DNA of 11,219 nucleotides from an uncultured Peptococcaceae bacterium. Lineage in GTDB: Bacteria; Bacillota; Peptococcia; Peptococcales; Peptococcaceae. The notes below the pieces were generated by a model. That model was given only the letters and a program-made list of their open reading frames with translations, had not been told where the DNA came from and ran no database searches. Location of the stretch: positions 1-11,219 of the forward strand of contig CALAKO010000087.1 of NCBI GenBank assembly GCA_937922955.1. The letters run 5' to 3'. The translations under genes were made by a program, and so were the position numbers. The number at the start of each line of letters is the position of its first letter. Position 1 is the first letter of the stretch. Shown one piece after another: positions 7,068-11,219 of the stretch.

Positions 7068-7095
7068 TTGTCTTGCAAAAATATTGTGTTATACT
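7068..7095 (+). promoter_or_regulatory. Promoter of the Spx/ArsC-like gene
   Basis: TTGTCT (7068-7073), a 16-base spacer and TATACT (7090-7095) with a TG extension (7087-7088). It is divergent from the operon promoter at 7018-7045. The two -35 regions are 22 bases apart, so they could share a regulator, although no clear dyad is visible between them. Confidence 0.55.
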
Positions 7096-7131
7096 TTGTA
7101 TCATAAAAAGACGAAGAAAGGAAAAATTTCT

Positions 7132-7485
7132 ATGAAACCACTCGTACTTTATTATGCAAAATGCTCCACTTGCAAAAAGGCCTTGAAATGGTTGGAGGAT
7201 AATGGCATTGACTGCGATTTGCGCCCGATCGTTGAAGATCATCCAAACAAAGAAGAGCTTGCTGCTTGGTATGCGGCCAGTGGGCTGCCGTTGAAGCGTT
7301 TTTTCAACACCAGCGGCAATCTTTACAAACAGCTGCAGCTCAAAGATAAGCTGCCAGAAATGAGTGAAGACGAGCAGCTCGCACTCCTCGCCAGCGATGG
7401 CATGCTCGTTAAACGTCCGCTTCTCATCAGCGATGCGGTCATTTGCCCGGGCTTTAAAGAAGCCGAATGGGAAAAATTAAAATAA
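7132..7485 (+). CDS. Spx/ArsC (YusI/MgsR)-like thioredoxin-fold protein
   Basis: 117 residues of the ArsC/Spx family (TIGR01617 type). The N-terminal beta strand (LVLYYAK) leads into C11-S-T-C14, the CxxC redox site found in Spx, MgsR and YusI-like proteins. The family motifs RFFNTSG (57-62) and VKRPLLI (93-99) follow; the KRP loop is the region that carries the cis-Pro. In Spx and MgsR the fold binds the RNA polymerase alpha C-terminal domain and the cysteine pair senses thiol stress. YffB/YusI-like members have no proven role, and true arsenate reductases carry different cysteine placement. I therefore leave regulator versus thiol-disulfide enzyme open. The ATG at 7132 has AAAGGA (7117-7122) 9 bases upstream; an in-frame earlier start at 7084 lies inside the promoter and is rejected. 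Single-gene unit with a terminator right after. Confidence 0.9.
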   Translation: MKPLVLYYAKCSTCKKALKWLEDNGIDCDLRPIVEDHPNKEELAAWYAASGLPLKRFFNTSGNLYKQLQLKDKLPEMSEDEQLALLASDGMLVKRPLLISDAVICPGFKEAEWEKLK

Positions 7486-7490
7486 ACAAG

Positions 7491-7521
7491 AAAACGGCTG
7501 TCAACGAAGCAGCCGTTTTTT
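7491..7521 (+). terminator. Intrinsic terminator after the Spx-like gene
   Basis: AAAACGGCTG (7491-7500) pairs perfectly with CAGCCGTTTT (7510-7519) around a 9-nt loop, with T residues continuing to 7521. Confidence 0.9.
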
Positions 7522-7563
7522 CATGTTCAGCCCCAGGCGATTTTGAAGAGACACTCATAGAAA

Positions 7564-7607
7564 ACAAAACGGCGCATCTCAGGCAAGATGCGCCGTTTTG
7601 TGCTTTT
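7564..7607. terminator. Bidirectional terminator downstream of the QueD-family gene
   Basis: A perfect 16-bp stem (7564-7579 with 7586-7601, core AACGGCGCATCT) has a 6-nt loop. On minus it follows the PTPS/QueD stop (7643) and continues into TTTTGTTTTC; on + it is followed by a GC and six T. It mainly serves the minus-strand gene and backs up the + terminator at 7491. Confidence 0.85.
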
Positions 7608-7642
7608 TTATTGTAGTGAGTCAGTGTGTGATGTATGTGATC

Positions 7643-8209
7643 TTATGGTTTTTTATAGCCGCACTTTGGGCATACGCCGTTTTCGTCCAGCGCAATGCCG
7701 CACAATGGGCAACGGTCGATGTCATTTTTGGTGATAAATTCACTTGTTGCTGCATTTACGCCGCTGGTGAATGTGAGCTTTGCAATGTTGAGCTTATCTT
7801 TGAGCAGATCGTAAACGATTTTGATCATGCCTTCAACAGTCATGGTCTCTTTTGTCACAACAAGACGGCAATCTGGATAAGCGGTTGCAAGTTCGGTTTG
7901 GAACGCTGGGCCCGTCATTTGATTGTGAGGGTGACCGTTTTTGATGCCTTGCTTTTCATACACGTCAAGGACTGCTGGCAAAAGGGGATCGTCTTCGCGC
8001 AGAATGAGTGCATGGTCAAAGTTTTTCAATACTTCCCAGGCGGTTTTTTGAATTTCATTACATGGGAACACCATGTTTACGCCTTCGTTTACCGTATCTT
8101 CCACTTCAATGGTTAAAACGCCGGTATGACCGTGCAGATATTGCGCTTCGCCCTTAAAACCATAGAATCGATGGGCGTATTGCAGTTCAAGTGTTGTAAT
8201 GCTTCTCAT
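7643..8209 (-). CDS. 6-pyruvoyl-tetrahydropterin synthase / QueD-family protein with C-terminal zinc ribbon
   Basis: 188 residues, longer than typical QueD (about 120-140). The T-fold core is evident: H13 (YAHRF) and H26-G-H28 are the zinc ligands, D65-H66 (FDHAL) match the catalytic Asp-His pair, and E121 (TKETMT) is the pterin-anchoring Glu. The Cys that normally sits four residues before the HGH motif is Ala22 here (with Glu21 beside it), so the usual catalytic triad is incomplete. The last ~22 residues form a second metal site, C167-P-L-C170 and C180-P-K-C183. QueD makes 6-carboxy-tetrahydropterin for queuosine; PTPS-III-type variants lacking the Cys act on dihydroneopterin for folate, so the product is uncertain. 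The start at 8209 is set by GAGGAGG nine bases upstream; in-frame alternatives at 8218 and 8248 are worse placed. No other queuosine or folate genes are nearby. Confidence 0.85.
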   Translation of the reverse strand: MRSITTLELQYAHRFYGFKGEAQYLHGHTGVLTIEVEDTVNEGVNMVFPCNEIQKTAWEVLKNFDHALILREDDPLLPAVLDVYEKQGIKNGHPHNQMTGPAFQTELATAYPDCRLVVTKETMTVEGMIKIVYDLLKDKLNIAKLTFTSGVNAATSEFITKNDIDRCPLCGIALDENGVCPKCGYKKP

Positions 8210-8549
8210 ATAAATCATCCTCCTCAAAATACATGCTTGGCGGGACAATTGCCCCGGCCTTATGATTGTTGCTGTGAGGGACCGGTTGGTTGGAAGGAAT
8301 TCCAGGACCTTCCGTGTACATCGTGGCCGTCGCCATTGAATGAATCTTCCATAGGTCCATCACCTTGGGCAGAAAAACGCTGCATATTGAGAACGTCTGT
8401 CCTGGACAACTTTCACCGGTGTTTGTCGTTCTCACTTGTTACAGCTGCTGAAACAGAACCCTGACAAAATAAATTCCTTTTCACAATTTGTGAGTCAATG
8501 ATTGGCTCTGTGTTTCTCATTATTCTAATTTTAGAATTAGAATAATTCT
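8210..8549 (-). promoter_or_regulatory. Long (~340 nt) leader upstream of the QueD-family gene, probably structured
   Basis: The distance from the predicted start site (about 8549) to the start codon (8209) is unusually long. On the minus strand it holds: (a) a TTG-started 11-codon ORF (8467-8432) behind AAAAGGAA; (b) an ORF from GTG 8435 to 8187 overlapping it by GTGA and running into the gene; (c) a 41-residue ORF at 8385-8260 without a ribosome site; (d) a hairpin pairing GAGAACG (8434-8428) with CGTTCTC; (e) GGACC pairing with a distant GGTCC, competing with GGAAGG/CCTTCC, both using the same GGTCC-flanking bases; (f) a GC-rich hairpin about 25 bases before the ribosome site. No reading frame looks convincingly coding and I recognise no known riboswitch consensus (preQ1, THF, T-box, SAM, cobalamin). 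It covers most of the 466-base gap 8210-8675. Confidence 0.45.
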
Positions 8550-8561
8550 AAAATTAGAATA
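8521..8561. repeat. 41-bp near-palindrome containing two 7-2-7 operator-like dyads
   Basis: The whole block is a perfect 19-3-19 inverted repeat. It contains ATTCTAATTTTAGAAT (8522-8537), ATTCTAAAATTAGAAT (8545-8560) and a middle half-site TTAGAAT (8537-8543). Dyad centres are 23 bp apart. The right one overlaps the -10 element of the queD promoter and the left one covers the initiation region, so cooperative repression by a dimeric DNA-binding protein is the natural reading. Confidence 0.75.
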
Positions 8562-8584
8562 GCATCGTACTTTCTGTTTGTCAA
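8556..8584 (-). promoter_or_regulatory. Promoter of the QueD-family transcript
   Basis: Read on minus: perfect TTGACA (8584-8579), 17 bases, then TATTCT (8561-8556) with a TG extension (8564-8563). The -10 lies inside the 41-bp dyad block. Confidence 0.8.
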
Positions 8585-8623
8585 GCGTTTTTTATAATAA
8601 AAGAAAAGTTGTAAAGTGGTTGT

Positions 8624-8668
8624 AAAAAAATAAAAGCTGCCAGAACGTTTTGTTTTGGCAGCTTTTAT
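8624..8668 (-). terminator. Intrinsic terminator of the MerR-family gene
   Basis: A 13-bp perfect stem (8668-8656 with 8642-8630 on minus, core AAAAGCTGCCA) has a 13-nt loop. Seven T residues (8630-8624 on minus) follow. It lies 8 bases past the MerR-family stop and isolates it from the queD promoter. Confidence 0.92.
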
Positions 8669-8675
8669 CGTTACA

Positions 8676-9506
8676 TTATTGGTTTATTTTTTGAACAGGA
8701 ATGTCAATTTGCGTAATATAGTCGTCAAAGGTATCTATGAGTGCTTCGTTAAGACCTTTTTCATAGGAGAAACCGGTAAATTGAAGATGATGGCTGTTGG
8801 CATAATCAAGAAGTTCTTCGTAACGTTTAGGCAGGTTGTCCCAATTGCCTTTGCAGTAGGCGCGTAAATAGGTGCCTGGGGCTTGGATATGATTGGCGGT
8901 TTGTGAAGACACAGCAGGAAGTTCAATGAATAAAGTGGTGTAGTTGGAATAATGCCCTGCGTAAAGGTCGCTCACCGACAACATGGCCCCATAGGAGGCG
9001 TCGTGAAGACGGTGCAAATGATGCTTCTTTGCTTCGGCAATGACCAAGCCGATTTCGTGTTCAAAGGGTGCATCGGGTGTGGTGGCGATGGTGGCAAAAT
9101 AATGAGGCGCTGTTTTTTCAATAATGGAAATTTCTGCGACATCCAGCGTGTGCAATGCCGACAATTGCTGCTGCTTTTCGGTTAAGTTTGCTTGCAGCGT
9201 TTGCAATTGGGCGATTTTTTCTTCTAGATCGGCGGCTTTATCCGCGAATAATGCTTCCAGAGAATGGGCCGAACGATTGTCCAAAAAATATTTAATGTCC
9301 GCAAGTGGCACATCCAATTCTCGCAGCATGAGAATGGTTTCAAGAACAGAGCTTTGTTGATAGGTATAGCAGCGATAGCCGTTATCTTTGATGAATGCAG
9401 GCTTTAACAAACCAATTTCATCGTACCACATGAGCGTTTTCTTATTGATTTCATGGAGTCTGGCAAATTGGCCGATGGTGAATAGTGTGGATGTGTCAAA
9501 AAACAT
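8676..9506 (-). CDS. MerR-family transcriptional regulator with GyrI-like effector domain (BmrR/TipA-like)
   Basis: 276 residues in three parts. The winged HTH (about 8-75) has the MerR signature: FTIGQFARLHEINKKTLMWYDEIGLLKP, then the wing NGYRCYTYQQ. A coiled-coil dimer helix spans about 85-118 (EEKIAQLQTLQANLTEKQQQL). A GyrI-like / AraC-type effector domain covers about 124-272, with the recognisable GTYLRAYCKGNWDNL and final YITQIDIPV. This layout matches multidrug-binding regulators such as BmrR. There is no cysteine cluster, so metal sensing is unlikely; the ligand is probably a small organic molecule. The ATG at 9506 is chosen because AAGGAG precedes it by 6 bases; an upstream in-frame extension to 9596 would run through the operator. 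It is divergent from the GNAT gene, and the dyad at 9520-9540 should serve both activation of GNAT and autorepression. Confidence 0.92.
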   Translation of the reverse strand: MFFDTSTLFTIGQFARLHEINKKTLMWYDEIGLLKPAFIKDNGYRCYTYQQSSVLETILMLRELDVPLADIKYFLDNRSAHSLEALFADKAADLEEKIAQLQTLQANLTEKQQQLSALHTLDVAEISIIEKTAPHYFATIATTPDAPFEHEIGLVIAEAKKHHLHRLHDASYGAMLSVSDLYAGHYSNYTTLFIELPAVSSQTANHIQAPGTYLRAYCKGNWDNLPKRYEELLDYANSHHLQFTGFSYEKGLNEALIDTFDDYITQIDIPVQKINQ

Positions 9507-9516
9507 GGCTTTCTCC

Positions 9517-9547
9517 TTGACCGTACAGTTACTGTACGGTTTATTAT
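9517..9547 (+). promoter_or_regulatory. MerR-type activated promoter for the GNAT gene (19-bp spacer)
   Basis: TTGACC (9517-9522) and TATTAT (9542-9547) are separated by 19 bases, two more than optimal, and the spacer is filled by a dyad. That is the hallmark of promoters that MerR-family proteins activate by untwisting DNA. Direction is + toward the acetyltransferase at 9679. Confidence 0.85.
9520..9540. promoter_or_regulatory. MerR-family operator, perfect 10-1-10 dyad
   Basis: ACCGTACAGT (9520-9529), one central T, then ACTGTACGGT (9531-9540). Perfect symmetry, placed between -35 and -10 of the + promoter and at the start site of the minus promoter. Confidence 0.92.
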
Positions 9548-9571
9548 AGGTCATGTAGGCACGGAAAGCAA
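9543..9571 (-). promoter_or_regulatory. Promoter of the MerR-family gene
   Basis: Read on minus: TTGCTT (9571-9566), 17 bases, then TATAAT (9548-9543). The same A/T block acts as -10 in both directions. Transcription would begin inside the dyad, so bound regulator should limit its own synthesis. Confidence 0.75.
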
Positions 9572-9678
9572 GTAAGGAGCGTGAGAACACGGGCACGTAG
9601 TCAACAGAAAATGCGATTCAAGAAAAGGGAAAGGAACACATCGAACATTAAAACCTATGAGAAGAGGTCAAAATTGTT

Positions 9679-10320
9679 ATGAATGAGAAAATTATCATTA
9701 GAAAATACCGTAAGAGCGATGACAGCGCTTTAGAGAACGTCATCAGAGAAGCTTGGCAATACGATCGGTATTGTTCCCCAACCACAGCCAGAAAAATTGC
9801 GAAAGTCTACTTGAACAGCTGCCTTGTTAACCAGACATTTATTCGTGTCGCCGAAGTAGATGGTGAGCCTGTCGGCGTCATCATGGGAAAAGACATTGCG
9901 GCACATAAATGCCCATTTCGATTGTTTATTAAATGGGTGCGCTCCATTGTTTCGTTAATGGTTTCAAAAGAAGGACGTGCGATTTCCAGGATGTTTGAAA
10001 AGGTCGATAAAATTGACCAAGAGCTTCTTGCCGTTTGCGTTCAGAAATACAAAGGCGAATTAGCCTTTTTTGCCATTGCTGAAAAATGTCGTGGCAAGGG
10101 AATTGGTCGAAAGTTATTCCAAGCCCTTGTTGATGAAATGAAGGCGTGCGGCATTTCAGCATTTTATCTATTTACGGATACCAGCTGCAATTACCGGTTT
10201 TACGAGCATATGGGTTTAACGAGACGATGCGAGAAGAAATGGGAAATGGATATTAATGGGAAAAAAGAAGAAATGACCTTCTTTTTGTACGATTATCAGT
10301 GTCGCATGCAAGTGGCTTAA
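9679..10320 (+). CDS. GNAT-family N-acetyltransferase
   Basis: 213 residues. Motif A of the GNAT fold is clear: ELAFFAIAEKCRGKGIGRKLF with the acetyl-CoA pyrophosphate loop R138-G-K-G-I-G143, followed by helix QALVDEM. Motif B is NYRFYEHMGL (171-180), where the Tyr is often the general acid. N-terminal strands (IIIRKYRKSDD; FIRVAEVDGEPVGVIMG, 54-70) are also typical. A non-standard insert lies at about 75-120 between the strand ending GVIMG and motif A. The substrate is unknown; the divergent BmrR-like regulator and its activated promoter suggest inducible inactivation of a small molecule, for example an amine-bearing toxin. The ATG at 9679 follows GAGG (9664-9667) at 11 bases. The ~125-nt leader after the promoter shows no clear structure. 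No terminator is seen before the next gene 78 bases on. Confidence 0.88.
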   Translation: MNEKIIIRKYRKSDDSALENVIREAWQYDRYCSPTTARKIAKVYLNSCLVNQTFIRVAEVDGEPVGVIMGKDIAAHKCPFRLFIKWVRSIVSLMVSKEGRAISRMFEKVDKIDQELLAVCVQKYKGELAFFAIAEKCRGKGIGRKLFQALVDEMKACGISAFYLFTDTSCNYRFYEHMGLTRRCEKKWEMDINGKKEEMTFFLYDYQCRMQVA

Positions 10321-10347
10321 ACGCATCAAAGGTCTACGGAGCGTAGG

Positions 10348-10376
10348 TTGTCGATCATGCTTTGGCGTGGTAGCCT
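10348..10376 (+). promoter_or_regulatory. Weak candidate promoter for the HTH-desulfoferrodoxin gene
   Basis: TTGTCG (10348-10353), 17 bases, then TAGCCT with a TG extension. The match is poor and initiation would fall just at the ribosome site, so read-through from the GNAT promoter is an equal alternative. Confidence 0.2.
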
Positions 10377-10398
10377 AATGGTGAAAGGAGAATGAACC

Positions 10399-10989
10399 AT
10401 GAATCATTACATCACTGGTGCTGCCATTCGTACTCTGCGTGAACAGCGGCATCTGACTCAGGCTCAGCTGGCCGAAACGCTCAGCGTCAGCGATAAGACC
10501 ATTTCTAAATGGGAGACAGGCCGTGGATTTCCGGACATCACTCTGCTGGAGCCATTGGCACAGGCATTGCAGGTGTCTGTGGCAGAGCTGCTTACTGGCG
10601 AACAGATCATCAACACCAATCGCGCCGCCAACATGCTCAAAGCCCAGCTCTATGTCTGCCCAATCTGCGGCAATGTGCTCCAGTCCATGGGGCCGGCAAT
10701 GGTCTCCTGCTGTGGCATCACGCTGCCGCCGTTGGAAGCGGAAACACCGGACGATGCACATCAGGCTCAGTGTGAGCTCATCGAAGACGAATACTATATT
10801 TCCATTGATCATCCAATGAGCAAAGACCATTACATTTCGTTCATCGCCTACTGCAACGGCAGCCGCTTTGAGATTGCCAAACTCTATCCCGAAGGCAACG
10901 CCGAAGCGCGTTTCTTTGGTCGTGGCCGCGGTCACGGCTGGCTCTATTGGTACTGCAACCACCATGGTCTGTTCCGTCAGCGGATATAA
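10399..10989 (+). CDS. XRE-family HTH fused to desulforedoxin and superoxide-reductase domains (HTH-Dx-SOR)
   Basis: 196 residues in three modules. Residues 6-66 are an XRE/Cro-type HTH (IRTLREQRHLTQAQLAETL, SDKTISKWETGRGFPD). Residues 84-110 are a desulforedoxin-like Fe(Cys)4 site: C87-P-I-C90, then C104-C105, as in desulfoferrodoxin centre I. Residues 118-196 are a superoxide-reductase fold with the His4-Cys centre II apparently complete: H121 (DDAH), H138 (HPM), H144 (HYI), C186 and H189 (CNHHG). The spacings H138-H144 (6) and C186-H189 (3) equal those in Desulfovibrio enzymes. The Glu-Lys pair before the first His (Glu47-Lys48 in desulfoferrodoxin) is Asp-Ala here. A DNA-binding domain plus two iron centres points to an iron- or superoxide-responsive regulator, though residual reductase activity is possible. 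The ATG at 10399 follows AAAGGAG by 8 bases. The gene has its own terminator. Confidence 0.93.
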   Translation: MNHYITGAAIRTLREQRHLTQAQLAETLSVSDKTISKWETGRGFPDITLLEPLAQALQVSVAELLTGEQIINTNRAANMLKAQLYVCPICGNVLQSMGPAMVSCCGITLPPLEAETPDDAHQAQCELIEDEYYISIDHPMSKDHYISFIAYCNGSRFEIAKLYPEGNAEARFFGRGRGHGWLYWYCNHHGLFRQRI

Positions 10990-10991
10990 TC

Positions 10992-11034
10992 AAACCACGC
11001 TGTGTGATCCTGCGATCGCACAGCGTGGTTTTTT
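10992..11034 (+). terminator. Intrinsic terminator after the HTH-Dx-SOR gene
   Basis: A long stem of 18 pairs, one of them a T-G wobble (10992-11009 with 11014-11031, starting AAACCACGCTGTG), has a 4-nt loop and ends in six T residues (11029-11034). Confidence 0.92.
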
Positions 11035-11219
11035 ATTTATTAATATTTCATGAAGAAGATTAATCTTGACGCAAGAAAATGGTATGTTCCAAGAAAAGAA
11101 GGTATAATGAAAGCAGATAACATCGGAATATTCTTGCAATTAGTGCAAGATGGATACATCCTGTAAAGTCCAATGGTATGAAGTCAAGAAGGTGAGAGAA
11201 GGAAAAATAAGTTGTTTTT
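11035..11219 (+). other. Right-edge intergenic region with possible promoter, inverted repeat and gene start
   Basis: TATAAT at 11103-11108 is a possible -10, with only a poor -35 17 bases before it. Downstream, TCTTGCA (11132-11138) and TGCAAGA (11144-11150) form a 7-5-7 inverted repeat, an operator or leader hairpin candidate. AAGGA (11199-11203) stands 8 bases before TTG at 11212, which could be the start of a gene running off the window. Nothing here is firmly coding. Confidence 0.3.

Noticed and set aside
8210..8280. preQ1 riboswitch before the QueD-family gene
   Set aside because: The compact preQ1-I A-rich tail and the preQ1-II arrangement of stems before the ribosome site are not found.
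8126..8464. 112-codon + strand frame over the queD leader
   Set aside because: No Shine-Dalgarno, overlaps the queD start, and promoter signals in this interval point to the minus strand.
8187..8520. Selenoprotein reading: minus-strand frame from ATG 8520 with an in-frame TGA at 8415, continuing to 8260
   Set aside because: The ATG lies directly next to the operator block without a ribosome site, no proper SECIS-type loop follows the TGA at the right distance, and the product matches no selenoprotein I know.
9657..9686. Nine-codon frame (MRRGQNCYE) overlapping the GNAT start
   Set aside because: Its ribosome-like purines are too far upstream, and the GAGG inside it is the ribosome site for GNAT; likely chance.
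10375..10965. 196-codon open frame antisense to the HTH-Dx-SOR gene
   Set aside because: Shadow of a GC-richer coding strand; no ribosome site and the + frame has every expected domain residue.
1..11219. tRNA, rRNA, CRISPR arrays, transposases or prophage genes
   Set aside because: Looked for and not seen: no regularly spaced repeats, no cloverleaf with a CCA end, no transposase or integrase motifs.

Overview
The window looks like a chromosomal segment of an anaerobic, low-to-moderate GC Firmicute (Clostridia or Negativicutes-like). The evidence is strong AGGAG-type ribosome sites, sigma-A promoters, intrinsic terminators with T-runs, TTG starts, and an anaerobe-style oxidative-stress gene set (reverse rubrerythrin, ferritin, a desulfoferrodoxin domain). 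I cannot name the genus. The first ~650 bases are visibly more AT-rich than most of the rest.

Layout: (1) 1-652, the 3' part of an alkaline-phosphatase-superfamily hydrolase cut by the window edge, closed by a strong terminator. (2) 969-2886, an AI-2E/YtvI-like membrane protein and a YjjG/YfnB-type HAD phosphatase, both on +. (3) 2911-4191, reverse rubrerythrin and ferritin on +, driven by two tandem promoters, one a perfect TTGACA-17-TATAAT. (4) 4236-6976, a minus-strand operon of a large GT-C-like membrane protein, a possible 30-residue membrane peptide, and a UbiA-family decaprenyl-phosphate phosphoribosyltransferase-like enzyme. It is divergent from (5) an Spx/ArsC-like gene at 7132-7485. 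(6) 7643-8209, a PTPS/QueD-family gene on minus with a zinc-ribbon tail and no Cys at the usual catalytic position, behind a ~340-nt leader and a promoter covered by a 41-bp dyad. (7) 8676-9506, a MerR-family regulator with a GyrI-like effector domain, divergent from a GNAT acetyltransferase (9679-10320). Between them is a textbook MerR promoter with a perfect 10-1-10 dyad inside a 19-bp spacer. (8) 10399-10989, an XRE helix-turn-helix fused to a complete desulforedoxin plus superoxide-reductase module.

Two themes recur. One is iron and oxygen defence: rubrerythrin reduces peroxide, ferritin stores the iron, and an Spx-like CxxC protein and an HTH-desulfoferrodoxin protein could sense or respond to redox state. 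The other is one-component regulation: the MerR/GNAT pair is a self-contained regulatory circuit that may extend to the HTH-desulfoferrodoxin gene, because no terminator separates it from GNAT. The most notable object is that fusion. It keeps all four desulforedoxin cysteines and all five SOR iron ligands but lacks the catalytic lysine, which suggests a transcription factor that senses through a superoxide-reductase iron site.
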